DNA from: Roseomonas sp. OT10
Lineage (GTDB): Bacteria; Pseudomonadota; Alphaproteobacteria; Acetobacterales; Acetobacteraceae
Direction of reading: 5' to 3'
Length of the DNA: 64,000 nucleotides
NCBI RefSeq assembly: GCF_020991085.1
Contig: NZ_CP087719.1
Location: 1,756,001 to 1,820,000 of the forward strand
The translations under genes were made by a program, and so were the position numbers. This document shows positions 42,747-52,291 of this stretch, piece by piece; the first letter of the stretch is position 1; every line of letters starts with the position of its first letter. The notes below the pieces were generated by a model that saw only the letters and a list, made by a program, of their open reading frames with translations, made no database searches and had not been told where the DNA came from.

Positions 42747-43498
42747 GCTGGCGCGCCACCGTGCTGACGCTCTTCCCGGAGATGTTCCCGGGGCCGCTGG
42801 GCCTGTCGCTCGCCGGTCGTGCGCTGTCGCGCGGCGACTGGTCGCTGGAGGCGCGGCAGCTCCGCGACTTCGGCCTGGGCCGGCACAGCAGCGTGGACGA
42901 CACGCCCTTCGGCGGCGGCGCGGGCATGGTCCTGCGTCCCGACGTGGTGGACGCCGCCTGCGACGCCGCGATGGGCGAGGGCCCGGCGCGGCCGCTGCTC
43001 TACCTGACGCCGCGGGGCCGGCTGCTGGACCAGGCGCTGGTGCGGGAGCTGGCGGCGGGGCCGGGGGTGGTGGTGCTCTGCGGCCGCTACGAGGGGCTGG
43101 ACCAGCGGGTGATCGAGGCGCGGCGCATGCGCGAGGTCTCGGTCGGCGACTACGTGCTCTCGGGCGGCGAGCCCGCGGCGCTGGTGCTGCTGGATGCCTG
43201 CGTGCGGCTGCTGCCCGGCGTCATGGGCGGGGCGGAGAGCGCCGAGGAGGAATCCTTCTCGGCGCAGGACTCCGGCCCGCTGCTGGAATACCCGCACTAC
43301 ACGCGCCCGGCCGAGTGGAACGGGATGCGCGTGCCGGAGGTGCTGCTCTCGGGCCATCACGCCGAGGTGGCGCGCTGGCGCGCCGCGCAGTCGGAGGCCG
43401 CGACCCGCGAGCGGCGGCCGGACCTGTGGCGGCGCCGGACGGATCAGGCTTCGGCGGACACACATTCGGTGGCCTGGGCGGCCACCCGCAACGGTTGA
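42743..43498 (+). CDS. trmD: tRNA (guanosine(37)-N1)-methyltransferase TrmD
   Basis: 251 residues of the SPOUT family. Makes m1G37 in tRNAs with G36G37. Key motifs: [38 protein letters not shown] and the knot [17 protein letters not shown]. Coupled to rimM. Confidence 0.99.
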   Translation: MSWRATVLTLFPEMFPGPLGLSLAGRALSRGDWSLEARQLRDFGLGRHSSVDDTPFGGGAGMVLRPDVVDAACDAAMGEGPARPLLYLTPRGRLLDQALVRELAAGPGVVVLCGRYEGLDQRVIEARRMREVSVGDYVLSGGEPAALVLLDACVRLLPGVMGGAESAEEESFSAQDSGPLLEYPHYTRPAEWNGMRVPEVLLSGHHAEVARWRAAQSEAATRERRPDLWRRRTDQASADTHSVAWAATRNG

Positions 43499-43516
43499 GA
43501 CAGAGGAACAACGACG

Positions 43517-43909
43517 ATGAACCTGCTGCAGCAGTTCGAGGCGGAGCAGCTCTCCAAGCTCTCCGCCAACCGCGCCACCCCGGACTTCGATGCCGGCGAC
43601 ACGGTGCGCGTGATGGTGAAGGTGGTCGAGGGCGAGCGCACCCGCACCCAGGCCTATGAGGGCGTGGTGATCGCGCGCTCCAACCGCGGCCTGAACAGTA
43701 ACTTCACGGTCCGCAAGCTGTCCTACGGCGAGGGCGTGGAGCGCGTCTTCCCGCTCTACTCGCCCAACGTGGCGGAGATCGTGGTGGTCCGCCGCGGCAA
43801 GGTGCGGCGCGCCAAGCTGTACTACCTGCGCGGCCGCACGGGTAAGTCGGCCCGCATCGCCGAGCGCACCATCGCGCGCGGCGAGACGGCGGAGAAGGCC
43901 CAGGCCTGA
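43517..43909 (+). CDS. rplS: 50S ribosomal protein L19
   Basis: 130 residues: [39 protein letters not shown] and [20 protein letters not shown] are classic L19. Ends the SRP/ribosome block; a palindrome and a hairpin follow before leuC. Confidence 0.99.
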   Translation: MNLLQQFEAEQLSKLSANRATPDFDAGDTVRVMVKVVEGERTRTQAYEGVVIARSNRGLNSNFTVRKLSYGEGVERVFPLYSPNVAEIVVVRRGKVRRAKLYYLRGRTGKSARIAERTIARGETAEKAQA

Positions 43910-43910
43910 A

Positions 43911-43955
43911 CGTTCGAACGGGGGCCCGTGGCCAGGGGAGTTCGGCGCGGGCCCC
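43911..43955 (+). terminator. palindrome plus hairpin between rplS and leuC
   Basis: CGTTCGAACG (43911-43920) is a perfect 10-base palindrome 1 base after the rplS stop. It abuts a hairpin with arms GGGGCCCG (43921-43928) and CGGGCCCC (43948-43955). Likely terminates the ribosomal block; the palindrome may instead be an operator. No Leu-rich leader ORF is present before leuC. Confidence 0.55.
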
Positions 43956-43980
43956 TCACGATGCTGGAGGAGGAGCGACC

Positions 43981-45399
43981 ATGCCGGAGACCCGGCCCAG
44001 GACCCTGTTCGACAAGATCTGGGATGCGCACGTCGTCGAGACGCTTCCGGATGGGACCTCGCTCCTCTACATCGACCGCCACCTCACCCATGAGGTGACC
44101 TCGCCGCAGGCCTATGAGGGGCTGCGGCAGACGGGCCGCAAGGTGCGCCGCCCGGACGCCACCATCGCCGTGGTGGACCATAACGTTCCCACCGACGCCA
44201 CGCGCTTCACCGGCGTGAACGAGGCGGAGAGCGCGCTGCAGATCGCGACGCTCGAGAGGAACGTGAAGGAGTTCGGCGTCCCCTATATCCCGCTGGACGA
44301 CAAGCGGCAGGGGATCGTCCACATCATCGGCCCGGAGCTGGGCCTGTCCCTGCCCGGCATGACCATCGTCTGCGGCGACAGCCACACCTCCACCCACGGC
44401 GCGATGGGCGCGCTGGCCTTCGGCATCGGCACCTCGGAGGTCGAGCACGTGCTCGCCACCCAGACGCTGCTGCAGAAGCCGGCGAAGAACATGCGCATCA
44501 CCGTGGACGGCCGGCTCGGCTTCGGCGTCACCGCCAAGGACGTGATGCTGGCGATCATCGGCAAGATCGGCACGGCCGGCGGCACCGGCCACGTCATCGA
44601 GTTCGCGGGCGAGGTGATCCGCGGGCTCGACATGGCCGGCCGGATGACGATCTGCAACATGTCGATCGAGGCGGGCGCCCGCGCCGGCATGGTCGCCCCC
44701 GACGAGACGACCTTCGCCTATGTCGCGGAGCGTCCGATGGCGCCGAAGGGCGAGGCGCTGGCCCGGGCCATCGAGTACTGGCGCACGCTGCCCTCCGACC
44801 CCGGCGCGCATTTCGACACGGAGGTCGTGCTGGACGGCAACGCCATCGTGCCGCAGGTCACCTGGGGCACCTCGCCCGAGACGGTGGTGCCGGTGACGGG
44901 TCGCGTGCCCGACCCGGCCGAGCAGGCGGACGAGGCGAAGCGCGCGCAGATGCAGCGCATGCTCGACTACATGGGCCTCACGGCGAACACGCCGATGGAG
45001 CAGGTGAAGATCGACGCGGTCTTCCTCGGGTCCTGCACCAATGGCCGCATCGAGGACATCCGCGCCGCGGCCGCCGTGCTGAAGGGGCGCAAGCTGGCCC
45101 CGGGCGTGCGCGCCATGGCGGTGCCGGGCTCCGGCCTGGTGAAGGAGCAGGCCGAGCAGGAGGGGTTGGACCGCATCCTGATCGAGGCGGGCTTCGAATG
45201 GCGCGAGGCGGGCTGCTCCATGTGCCTGGGCATGAACCCGGACAAGCTGAAGCCCGGCGAGCGCTGCGCCTCCACCTCGAACCGCAACTTCGAGGGGCGG
45301 CAGGGCCCCGGGGGACGGACCCACCTGCTGAGCCCGGCCATGGCCGCCGCCGCCGCGGTGACCGGCCATCTGACCGACGTCCGGGAGCTGATGCGCTGA
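43981..45399 (+). CDS. leuC: 3-isopropylmalate dehydratase large subunit
   Basis: 472 residues of the aconitase family. Isomerises 2- to 3-isopropylmalate with LeuD in leucine synthesis. The 4Fe-4S ligands are in [10 protein letters not shown] and [31 protein letters not shown] is also diagnostic. GGAGGAG precedes the start. Stop overlaps leuD start by one base (TGATG). Confidence 0.99.
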   Translation: MPETRPRTLFDKIWDAHVVETLPDGTSLLYIDRHLTHEVTSPQAYEGLRQTGRKVRRPDATIAVVDHNVPTDATRFTGVNEAESALQIATLERNVKEFGVPYIPLDDKRQGIVHIIGPELGLSLPGMTIVCGDSHTSTHGAMGALAFGIGTSEVEHVLATQTLLQKPAKNMRITVDGRLGFGVTAKDVMLAIIGKIGTAGGTGHVIEFAGEVIRGLDMAGRMTICNMSIEAGARAGMVAPDETTFAYVAERPMAPKGEALARAIEYWRTLPSDPGAHFDTEVVLDGNAIVPQVTWGTSPETVVPVTGRVPDPAEQADEAKRAQMQRMLDYMGLTANTPMEQVKIDAVFLGSCTNGRIEDIRAAAAVLKGRKLAPGVRAMAVPGSGLVKEQAEQEGLDRILIEAGFEWREAGCSMCLGMNPDKLKPGERCASTSNRNFEGRQGPGGRTHLLSPAMAAAAAVTGHLTDVRELMR

Positions 45400-46025
45400 T
45401 GCAGCCCTTCACCACCCTGACGGGCATCGCCGCCCCGCTGCCGCTGGCTAATGTCGACACGGACATGATCATCCCGGCGCGCTTCCTGAAGACGATCGCG
45501 CGCACCGGCCTGGGCAAGAGCGCCTTCGCCAACATGCGCTACGCCCCGGACGGGAGCGAGAAGCCGGAGTTCGTGCTCAACCAGGAGCCGTACCGCAAGG
45601 CGGAGATCCTCATCGCCTTCGAGAATTTCGGCTGCGGCTCCTCGCGAGAGCATGCGCCCTGGGCGCTGTTGGACTTCGGCATCCGCTGCGTCATCGCCCC
45701 GGACTTCGCCGACATCTTCCACAACAACTGCTTCAAGAACGGCATCCTTCCCGTCCGCCTGCCCCGCGAGGTCTGCGAGAAGCTGATGGAGGATGCGAAG
45801 CTGGGCGGAAATGCGCGGCTGACCGTCGATCTCGCGCGCCAGGTGATGGTGCGGCCGGACGGGGAGGAGATACCCTTTAACGTCGACCCGCTGCGCAAGC
45901 ACCTGCTGCTCAACGGCCTGGACGATATCGGCCAGACCCTGCAGCACGCCCCGGCCATCGACTCTTACGAAGCCCGGCTGCGCCAGACGCAGCCGTGGAT
46001 GACCGGGACGGAGAGCATCGCCTGA
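45399..46025 (+). CDS. leuD: 3-isopropylmalate dehydratase small subunit
   Basis: 208 residues. The swivelling domain with [14 protein letters not shown] and [14 protein letters not shown], which closes the active site of LeuC. Overlaps leuB start by one base. Confidence 0.99.
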   Translation: MQPFTTLTGIAAPLPLANVDTDMIIPARFLKTIARTGLGKSAFANMRYAPDGSEKPEFVLNQEPYRKAEILIAFENFGCGSSREHAPWALLDFGIRCVIAPDFADIFHNNCFKNGILPVRLPREVCEKLMEDAKLGGNARLTVDLARQVMVRPDGEEIPFNVDPLRKHLLLNGLDDIGQTLQHAPAIDSYEARLRQTQPWMTGTESIA

Positions 46026-47137
46026 TGGCTGCCAACAAGAAGCTGCTGATCCTGCCGGGCGACGGCATCGGGCCGGAGGTGATGCGCGAGGTCCGTCGCG
46101 TCATCGACTGGATGGGCCGCCGCCGCGCCATCTCCTTCGAGATCCAGGAGGGGCTGGTCGGCGGCGCCTCCCTCGATGCCGCCGGCACGCCCTGCTCGGA
46201 CGAGACGGTGGCCCAGGCCAAGGCGGCGGACGCGGTGCTGTTCGGCTCCGTCGGCGGGCCGAAGTGGGATTCCTTGCCCTTCGACAAGCGGCCGGAACTC
46301 GGCATCCTGCGCCTGCGCAAGGAGCTGGGCCTTTTCGCCAACCTGCGCCCGGCGACGGTGCTGTCGCCGCTCGCCAACGCCTCGTCGCTGAAGCCCGAGA
46401 TCGTCACCGGGCTCGACATGATGATCGTGCGCGAGAGCACCGGCGGCATCTATTTCGGCGAGCCGCGCGGCGTCTCTACCGATGCGCAGGGCCGCCGCGT
46501 CGGCATCGACACGGAGATCTACACCGAGGACGAGATCGCCCGCGTCGCGCGCATCGCCTTCGAGCTCGCGCGCGGCCGCCGCAACAAGCTGACGAGCGTG
46601 GACAAGGCGAACGTCATGCAGTCCGGGCGGCTGTGGCGTGCGGTGGTGTCCGAGATCGGCAAGGCGGAGTTCCCCGACGTGGAGCTCAGCCACATGTACG
46701 CGGACAACTGCGCCATGCAGATCGCGCTGAAGCCGCAGCAGTTCGACGTGATCCTGGCCAGCAACATCTTCGGCGACCTGCTCTCCGACCTCGCCGCGGC
46801 GCTGACCGGCAGCCTCGGCATGCTGCCGTCGGCGACGCTGGGCGCGCCCGACGAAACGGGCAAGCGCAATGCGCTGTACGAGCCGATCCACGGCTCCGCG
46901 CCCGACATCGCGGGGAAGGGGATCGCGAATCCCTGCGCCCAGATCCTGTCCTTCGCGATGCTGCTCCGCTGGTCGTTCGGGCTGGAGGAGGAGGCGAAGC
47001 TGATCGAGCAGTCGATCGAGAAGGTGCTCGCGGGCGGATTGCGCACGGCCGACATCATGTCCGCCGGCACCGCGCGGGTGGGCACCTCCGTGATGGGCGA
47101 AGCGGTCGTGCGCGAGCTCGACAAGCTGTCCGCGTAA
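46025..47137 (+). CDS. leuB: 3-isopropylmalate dehydrogenase
   Basis: 370 residues. NAD-dependent oxidative decarboxylation in leucine synthesis. Motifs: [51 protein letters not shown], and the metal site [30 protein letters not shown] follows. Coupled to leuD; a hairpin and a tRNA gene lie downstream. Confidence 0.99.
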   Translation: MAANKKLLILPGDGIGPEVMREVRRVIDWMGRRRAISFEIQEGLVGGASLDAAGTPCSDETVAQAKAADAVLFGSVGGPKWDSLPFDKRPELGILRLRKELGLFANLRPATVLSPLANASSLKPEIVTGLDMMIVRESTGGIYFGEPRGVSTDAQGRRVGIDTEIYTEDEIARVARIAFELARGRRNKLTSVDKANVMQSGRLWRAVVSEIGKAEFPDVELSHMYADNCAMQIALKPQQFDVILASNIFGDLLSDLAAALTGSLGMLPSATLGAPDETGKRNALYEPIHGSAPDIAGKGIANPCAQILSFAMLLRWSFGLEEEAKLIEQSIEKVLAGGLRTADIMSAGTARVGTSVMGEAVVRELDKLSA

Positions 47138-47151
47138 TCTTTGCGGAAATC

Positions 47152-47182
47152 GGTGACGGTGGGCTTGCGTCCCCCCGTCACC
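47152..47182 (+). terminator. terminator after leuB
   Basis: GGTGACGG (47152-47159) pairs with CCGTCACC (47175-47182); the stem is extended inward by GGG/CCC with one bulge. Starts 15 bases after the leuB stop and ends before the tRNA. Confidence 0.65.
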
Positions 47183-47207
47183 TCGGATATCTCGCCGCCA
47201 CCGGCAA

Positions 47208-47284
47208 GCGCCCGTAGCTCAACTGGATAGAGCGCCAGACTACGGATCTGGAGGTTGGGGGTTCGAATCCTCCCGGGCGCGCCA
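47208..47284 (+). tRNA. tRNA-Arg (anticodon ACG)
   Basis: 77 bases with encoded CCA. Acceptor stem GCGCCCG pairs with CGGGCGC. The anticodon stem CCAGA/TCTGG encloses the loop CTACGGA, so anticodon ACG, reading CGU/CGC/CGA after A34 is deaminated to inosine by TadA. T-arm contains GGTTCGAATCC-type sequence. Confidence 0.97.
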
Positions 47285-47312
47285 GGTCTCCCCGACATTG
47301 CTGCACCACCCC

Positions 47313-47345
47313 AAGGCCCGGCCATCGCCGGGCCTTTGGCGTTTT
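47313..47345 (+). terminator. Rho-independent terminator after tRNA-Arg
   Basis: AAGGCCCGGC (47313-47322) and GCCGGGCCTT (47327-47336) form a perfect 10-bp stem with a 4-base loop, followed by TGGCGTTTT. Confidence 0.85.
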
Positions 47346-47358
47346 GCCGTCCAGGGTC

Positions 47359-47380
47359 CGGCCCCGGCTGACCGGGGCCG
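47359..47380 (-). terminator. hairpin after the DUF1269 gene
   Basis: CGGCCCCGG (47359-47367) and CCGGGGCCG (47372-47380) with loop CTGA, 9 bases after the minus-strand stop at 47389. Convergent to the tRNA terminator. Confidence 0.7.
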
Positions 47381-47388
47381 GGGATGGT

Positions 47389-47877
47389 TCAGGTGCCGGC
47401 CTTCAGCGCGTCCCGCAGGCGCTTCTCCTGCTCCTCGGTCAGGTTGGTGCGCAGCACGGTGCCGCCGAACTCCGCCATGGCGGGCACGACCTTATCCGCC
47501 GTCACCTTGCGGAACAGCACGCAGAGCGCGGCGCCGCCCGGCGGCAGGGCGCTGGCCGCGTCCTTCAGGAACTTGTCGTCGATTCCGATATCGGTGAAGT
47601 AGCCGCTCAGCGCCCCGGCCCCGGCACCGACCGCGGCACCGAGCAGGGGGTTCAGGAACAGCAGCCCCACCAGGGTCCCCCAGAGCGCGCCCGATGCCGT
47701 GCCGGCCGCCGTGGTGTTGATCAGCTGGTTCAGCTTGATGTTGCCGTCCGGGCTGCGCACCGCCACGACGGCGTCGCCCAGCTCGATCAGGTACTCCTTC
47801 TGCAGCGTCAGCAGCTTCTGCCGCGCGGTCTCGGCCGTCTGCTCATTCGGGTAGGCGATGATGACGAGGTCTGCCAT
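47389..47877 (-). CDS. DUF1269 domain membrane protein
   Basis: 162 residues from ATG 47877 (AGGAG upstream). Starts MADLVIIAYPNEQTAET, then a Gly/Ala-rich hydrophobic hairpin (TASGALWGTLVGLLFLNPLL, GAAVGAGAGALSGYF) and DIGIDDKFLKDAASALPPG. This is the DUF1269 pattern. Family members often respond to stress; mechanism unknown. No GCAAC-N-CGTT element is seen upstream. Confidence 0.88.
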   Translation of the reverse strand: MADLVIIAYPNEQTAETARQKLLTLQKEYLIELGDAVVAVRSPDGNIKLNQLINTTAAGTASGALWGTLVGLLFLNPLLGAAVGAGAGALSGYFTDIGIDDKFLKDAASALPPGGAALCVLFRKVTADKVVPAMAEFGGTVLRTNLTEEQEKRLRDALKAGT

Positions 47878-48055
47878 GGGGCGCTCCTGTGGTTGGCGCG
47901 TCGACGCCACCAGGAGTCTAGGGCGGCGTCGGGACCGAACAAGGGAGCGCGCGTCGCAGCACTGTGTCAGCCGCCTTCATTGTCGGCCGCCATGTCTCAA
48001 GCGCTTGTGACGGCTGCAGGGTGACCGGCGCACCGCTGTCGCTCAGTATGGGGCC

Positions 48056-48502
48056 ATGCCCGATCGCGACCTGACCCTGGAACTCACGGATGCCGCGCCG
48101 CCGGAAGCCCGGGATGCGGTGCTGGCGCCGCTGATGGCCTTCAACCTGGAGCAGGCCGGCCCGCCTCAGATGCGGCCCCTGGCGGTGCTGTTGCGGGACG
48201 AGGAGGGGATGATCCAGGGCGGGCTGTGGGGCCGCACCGGCTGGAGCTGGCTCTTCGTGGAGCTGCTGGTGGTTCCCGATCCCCATCGCGGCCGCGGCCT
48301 TGGCACGGCGCTGCTGCGGCAGGCGGAGGAGGAGGCGCTGCGGCGAGGGTGCGTCGGCGCCTGGCTGGATACCTTCAGCTTCCAGGCCCCGGGATTCTAC
48401 CTCAGGCAGGGCTACGAGATCGTCGGCACGATCCGGGGGTATCCGCCGGGCCATTCCCGGCATTTCCTGCGCAAGCGGCTGGTGGAGGGGGAGGACGAAT
48501 GA
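48056..48502 (+). CDS. GNAT family N-acetyltransferase
   Basis: 148 residues. The acetyl-CoA loop is in LLVVPDPHRGRGLGTALLRQ, followed by the conserved FQAPGFYLRQGYEIVG region. Substrate unknown. Coupled to the next small gene by ATGA. Confidence 0.9.
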   Translation: MPDRDLTLELTDAAPPEARDAVLAPLMAFNLEQAGPPQMRPLAVLLRDEEGMIQGGLWGRTGWSWLFVELLVVPDPHRGRGLGTALLRQAEEEALRRGCVGAWLDTFSFQAPGFYLRQGYEIVGTIRGYPPGHSRHFLRKRLVEGEDE

Positions 48503-48732
48503 GGCGCGCAGCTCTGGCCCTGTTGGCCCTGGGCCTGGCATGGCCGGTCCTGGCGGCGGAGCGGGAACCCGACCGGCGGCGCGGAGAGGCCGGTGCGGAG
48601 AGCCTTGAGGAGCGCTGCCGGCGAGAGGTCGAGCGGCGCCATCCCCCCGGTACCTTGTCGCGGAACCGCGGCGAGCGCGGCCAGTTGATCCAGGCCTGCA
48701 TCGCCCAGGGGGGACGGATGCCCGGCGGTTGA
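48499..48732 (+). CDS. hypothetical small exported protein
   Basis: 77 residues: a signal peptide (RRAALALLALGLAWPVLAA) and a charged mature part with two Cys (RCRREVERRHPPGT, LIQACIAQGG) that could form a disulfide. ATGA overlap with the acetyltransferase stop. No family recognised. Confidence 0.6.
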   Translation: MRRAALALLALGLAWPVLAAEREPDRRRGEAGAESLEERCRREVERRHPPGTLSRNRGERGQLIQACIAQGGRMPGG

Positions 48733-48783
48733 CGTGACAGGGCCTGGCTTTCCAGGGCGGGCGAGGCGTGGAAAGAAGGGTGG

Positions 48784-49440
48784 ATGCTGCCGCGGCGCCT
48801 GATTCCTGCCCTCCTGCTGGGCCTCCTCGGTCCCGGGACCGCCTGGGCCCAGGATCCGAGCTTCACCCTGGTCAACCGGACCGGGCAGCCCATCCATGAG
48901 GTCTACGCCTCCCCGTCCAGCGAGCGCAGTTGGGGCCACGACCGGCTGGGCAGCGAGGTCATCCCGCCCGGACGCAGCCACCTGGTGCGCATCCCCTTCC
49001 AGGGCGAGTGCGTCCACGACATCCGTATCGTGACCGCCAGCGGCGCGGCGGAGGAGCGGCGGGGACTGGATACCTGCCGCCTCCGCAGCATCGCCTTCGG
49101 CGCCGGGAGCGAGCCGGCAACGGGCCCCGGGGTGGGGGCCCCCGGGGTGGGGGCCAGGGTGACGGCGCCGAGCGCCATGGGCCGCGAGGGGAACCCTTCC
49201 TTCAACCTGCTGAACCGGTCCCGCCGGGACATCCGCGAGATCTATGCGACCCCGGCCAGCCGCGCCGACTGGGGACCCGACCTGCTCGGCGCGACGATCC
49301 TGCCGCCCGGCCGGAGCCATGCCGTCCGCCTGCCGCTGGGCGAGTGCCGCTACGATGTCCGGGTGGTCTATGACGGCGGGGCGAGCGAGCAACGCCGGGA
49401 CGTCGATACCTGCGGCCTGTCCCAACTGGTCTTCCCGTAG
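48784..49440 (+). CDS. hypothetical exported protein with duplicated domain
   Basis: 218 residues. Signal peptide (LIPALLLGLLGPGTAWAQ), then two copies of an ~80-residue unit at about 26-105 and 139-218. Shared positions: NR...I.E.YA.P.S...WG.D.LG, then PPGRSH.VR.P, one Cys, D-R-V, and RR..DTC.L. Each copy has two Cys suited to an intradomain disulfide. The Gly/Pro/Val linker is encoded by a perfect 15-bp tandem duplication. Family name not recognised. Confidence 0.72.
   Translation: MLPRRLIPALLLGLLGPGTAWAQDPSFTLVNRTGQPIHEVYASPSSERSWGHDRLGSEVIPPGRSHLVRIPFQGECVHDIRIVTASGAAEERRGLDTCRLRSIAFGAGSEPATGPGVGAPGVGARVTAPSAMGREGNPSFNLLNRSRRDIREIYATPASRADWGPDLLGATILPPGRSHAVRLPLGECRYDVRVVYDGGASEQRRDVDTCGLSQLVFP
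49125..49154. repeat. perfect 15-bp tandem duplication in a coding linker
   Basis: CCCCGGGGTGGGGGC occurs twice head to tail (49125-49139, 49140-49154), inside the linker of the duplicated-domain protein, encoding PGVGA twice. Confidence 0.85.
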
Positions 49441-49784
49441 CCGCCGCCGGGCGGCGCGGGCAGGGAGCCCGCCGTCGCCGGTCAGCTCCCTGGCCGCGCT
49501 GGGTGGCGGCTGGCCGGGCTGGTGCCGGCATGCTGGCGGCGGCCGGAACCCGGACTTGTGCCGCACGATGCCACTGCCCTGGCGTCGCTGCACCAACGCC
49601 ATCGCCCCATCTGGTTTCCAAGGAAACTTCCTGTCCGGTCCCAGGATTTGGTTGAGTAGGAAACCAATGACCCGCGCCACGCCGGGCGGAATGCCTCCGG
49701 CCTCGCCCGCCGGTTCCCGCAACCTCGCCGGTCCCTCGGTGGCGATAAGGGGGGAGCGGGAACACGCTCCCCCTGCGAGTCGCC
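49441..49784. other. intergenic region with AT-rich dyads
   Basis: 344 bases between two convergent stops. No ORF with a credible start. It holds an AT-richer patch (about 49612-49670) with GTTTCC-AA-GGAAAC at 49614-49627 and a further GGAAACC at 49659. TGGTTTCC (49612) and GGAAACCA (49659) form an inverted repeat with 39 bases between. Confidence 0.5.
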
Positions 49785-52121
49785 TCAGGCAGCCTGGGCC
49801 AGTGCCTTCCAGACCACCTCGGGCGTCGCCGGCATGTCCAGATGCGTCACGCCGACCGGGGCCAGGGCATCGACCAGTGCGTTCATCACGGCGGGCGGCG
49901 AGCCGACCGCTCCCGCCTCGCCGGCGCCCTTCACCCCCAGCGGGTTGGTGGCGCAGGGGACGGCGATCAGGTCCACCTCGATCTCCGGCAGGTCCTCCGC
50001 CCGCGGCAGGGCGTAGTCCATGAAGGAGGCGGAGAGCAGCTGGCCGCTCTCCGGGTCGTAGGCGGTGCGCTCATGGATCGCCTGGCCAATGCCCTGCGCC
50101 ACGCCGCCATGCACCTGCCCGCGGACGATCAGCGGGTTCAGCGCATGGCCGACATCGTCCATCACCAGGTAGCGCTTGACCTCGGTGATGCCGGTGTCCG
50201 GGTCCACCTCCACCTCGGCGATGTGGCAGCCGTTGGGGAAGGTGCCGAAGGGGACCTTCGCGACCTCGGCGGCATCAAGGGTGGTGGCATCCTCGCCCCG
50301 CGCCTTGGCCTCGCGCTGGCGCTGGGCCAGCTCCAGGATGCCGATGGCGCGGTCCGTGCCGGCGATGGCGAAGCGGCCGCCGCCGGGGCCTGCGGCTTCG
50401 AACTCGATATCCGCCGGCGCCGCCTCCAGCGCCTCGCTCGCCGCCTGCTTGCCGCGCTCCAGCACCGTGGTGGTGGTGGCGAGCAGCGCCGTGCCCTCGG
50501 AATAGAGGGACCGGGCGCCGCCGGTGCCGCCGCCGGTGGGGATCTCGTCGGAATCGCCCTGCAGCACACGGATCTTCTCGATCGGGATGCCAAGCTCGCT
50601 CGCCGTGATCATGGCATAGGCCGTCTCATGCCCCTGGCCGGTGGACTGGGTGCCCACCAGCACCTCGACCATGCCGTCAGACGCGAAGCGCACCTCCGCC
50701 CGTTCGCTCGGCGCGCCGCCCGTCGCCTCCAGGTAGTAGGCGAGGCCGATGCCGCGACGCTTGCCGCGCTTCTCCGCCTCGGCGCGGCGCGCGGGGAAGC
50801 CCGCCCAGTCGATGCGCTCCAGCGCCGAATCCAGCACCAGTCGGAAGTCGCCGCTGTCGTACTTCTGGCCGATCGCGGTGGTGTAGGGCATGGCGCTGGG
50901 CGGGACCATGTTGCGACGGCGCAGCTCGATCCGGTCGATCCCCATCTCCCGCGCCGCGGCGTCGATCAGCCGCTCGACCAGGTAGTTGCTCTCCGGCCGC
51001 CCCGCGCCACGATAGGCGTCGACCGGCGTGGTGTGGGTGAAGACGCCGATGACATGCGCGTGGATCGCCTGGAAGTCGTAGACGCTGGCAAGAACCTTGG
51101 TGCCCGCGCCGGTCGGGATGAAGGGCGCGAAGTTGGAGAGGTAGGCACCCATCCCGGCGACGTTGTGCGTGCGCAGCGCCAGGAACTTCCCGTCCTTGTC
51201 CAGCGCCAGCTCGCCGCGCGTGATGTTGTCGCGGCCGTGCGTGTCCGACAGGAACGCCTCCGTCCGCTCCGAGGTCCACTTCACCGCGCGGCCCAGCTTG
51301 CGGGCGGCGTAGCAGACCAGCGCATACTCGACGTAGAGGAACAGCTTCATGCCGAAGCCGCCGCCCACGTCGTGGGTGACGACGCGGAACTTCTCGGGCG
51401 GCAGCTTGAAGACATGCTCCGCCAGCATGTCCTTCACGTGCCAGGAGCCCTGCGTGCCGGCATGCAGGGTGAACTTCCCCTCCGCCGCGTCGTAGGAGGC
51501 GAGCGCGGCGCGTCCCTCCATGCTGGACACGACGATGCGGTTGTTCACCACCGTCAGGGTGGTGACGTGCGCCGCCTTCTCGAACAGCGCGTCGGCCTTC
51601 GCCTTCTCCCCCGCCTCCCAGTCGAAGACGGTGTTGTTCGCCGCTTCCTCCCAGACCTGCGGCTGTCCCGGGTCGGTGGCGGTGGCGAGGTCGGTCACGG
51701 CGGGCAGGACGTCATAGTCCACCATCACCGCCTCGGCGGCATCCTTGGCCGCCTCCAGGCTCTCGGCGACGATGAAGGCCACCGGGTCGCCGACGTGGCG
51801 CACCACCCCCTCCGCCAGCAGGCCGCGCGGGCCCATGGCCTGGGTCGAGCCGTCGCGGTTCTTCAGCACGGCGACGCAGGGGATGATGCCGATCCCGTCG
51901 GCCTTCAGGTCCTCGGCCGTGTAGATGCCCAGAACCCCCGGCAGCGACGTCGCCGCCGCGGTGTCGATGGACAGGATGCGGGCATGGGCGTGCGGGCTGC
52001 GCAGCAGGGCCCCGACCGCGGCTCCCTGCACCGCCAGGTCATCGGTATAGCGACCGCCACCCACCAGCAGGCGGGGGTCCTCGATCCGGCGCAAGGGCTG
52101 GCTGAGGCCGAACTTCGCCAT
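49785..52121 (-). CDS. xanthine dehydrogenase/CoxL family molybdopterin-binding subunit
   Basis: 778 residues, the large catalytic subunit of molybdenum hydroxylases. Opens with the a/b hammerhead region (LRRIEDPRLLVGGGRYTDDL). Molybdopterin contacts: GGGFGMK, GTQSTGQGHET. The AYRGAGRPE motif near residue 370 is that of form II (not CO-oxidising form I, AYRCSFR). The active-site Glu is in VKGAGEAGAVGSP near residue 730. Neither the FAD (CoxM) nor 2Fe-2S (CoxS) subunit is adjacent, which is unusual. Substrate unknown. Confidence 0.93.
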   Translation of the reverse strand: MAKFGLSQPLRRIEDPRLLVGGGRYTDDLAVQGAAVGALLRSPHAHARILSIDTAAATSLPGVLGIYTAEDLKADGIGIIPCVAVLKNRDGSTQAMGPRGLLAEGVVRHVGDPVAFIVAESLEAAKDAAEAVMVDYDVLPAVTDLATATDPGQPQVWEEAANNTVFDWEAGEKAKADALFEKAAHVTTLTVVNNRIVVSSMEGRAALASYDAAEGKFTLHAGTQGSWHVKDMLAEHVFKLPPEKFRVVTHDVGGGFGMKLFLYVEYALVCYAARKLGRAVKWTSERTEAFLSDTHGRDNITRGELALDKDGKFLALRTHNVAGMGAYLSNFAPFIPTGAGTKVLASVYDFQAIHAHVIGVFTHTTPVDAYRGAGRPESNYLVERLIDAAAREMGIDRIELRRRNMVPPSAMPYTTAIGQKYDSGDFRLVLDSALERIDWAGFPARRAEAEKRGKRRGIGLAYYLEATGGAPSERAEVRFASDGMVEVLVGTQSTGQGHETAYAMITASELGIPIEKIRVLQGDSDEIPTGGGTGGARSLYSEGTALLATTTTVLERGKQAASEALEAAPADIEFEAAGPGGGRFAIAGTDRAIGILELAQRQREAKARGEDATTLDAAEVAKVPFGTFPNGCHIAEVEVDPDTGITEVKRYLVMDDVGHALNPLIVRGQVHGGVAQGIGQAIHERTAYDPESGQLLSASFMDYALPRAEDLPEIEVDLIAVPCATNPLGVKGAGEAGAVGSPPAVMNALVDALAPVGVTHLDMPATPEVVWKALAQAA

Positions 52122-52291
52122 CGTCTCGTTCCTCCGGGTGTTCTGGCGGCATCATCGGCCAAGCGGCCTGGGCCGGGAAGGGGGCTGCGCCTCAAGGGTG
52201 GGCGGATGGCCGGCGCCCACGGCCGCGAAGGGTGCGACGGGCCGCGCCGGATGCGGGCCGGCCCGCGTGACGTCGCGGCGCGCGGGGGCCT

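Noticed and set aside
43910-43980. Leucine attenuator leader before leuC
   Set aside because: No short ORF with a run of Leu codons is present in the gap.
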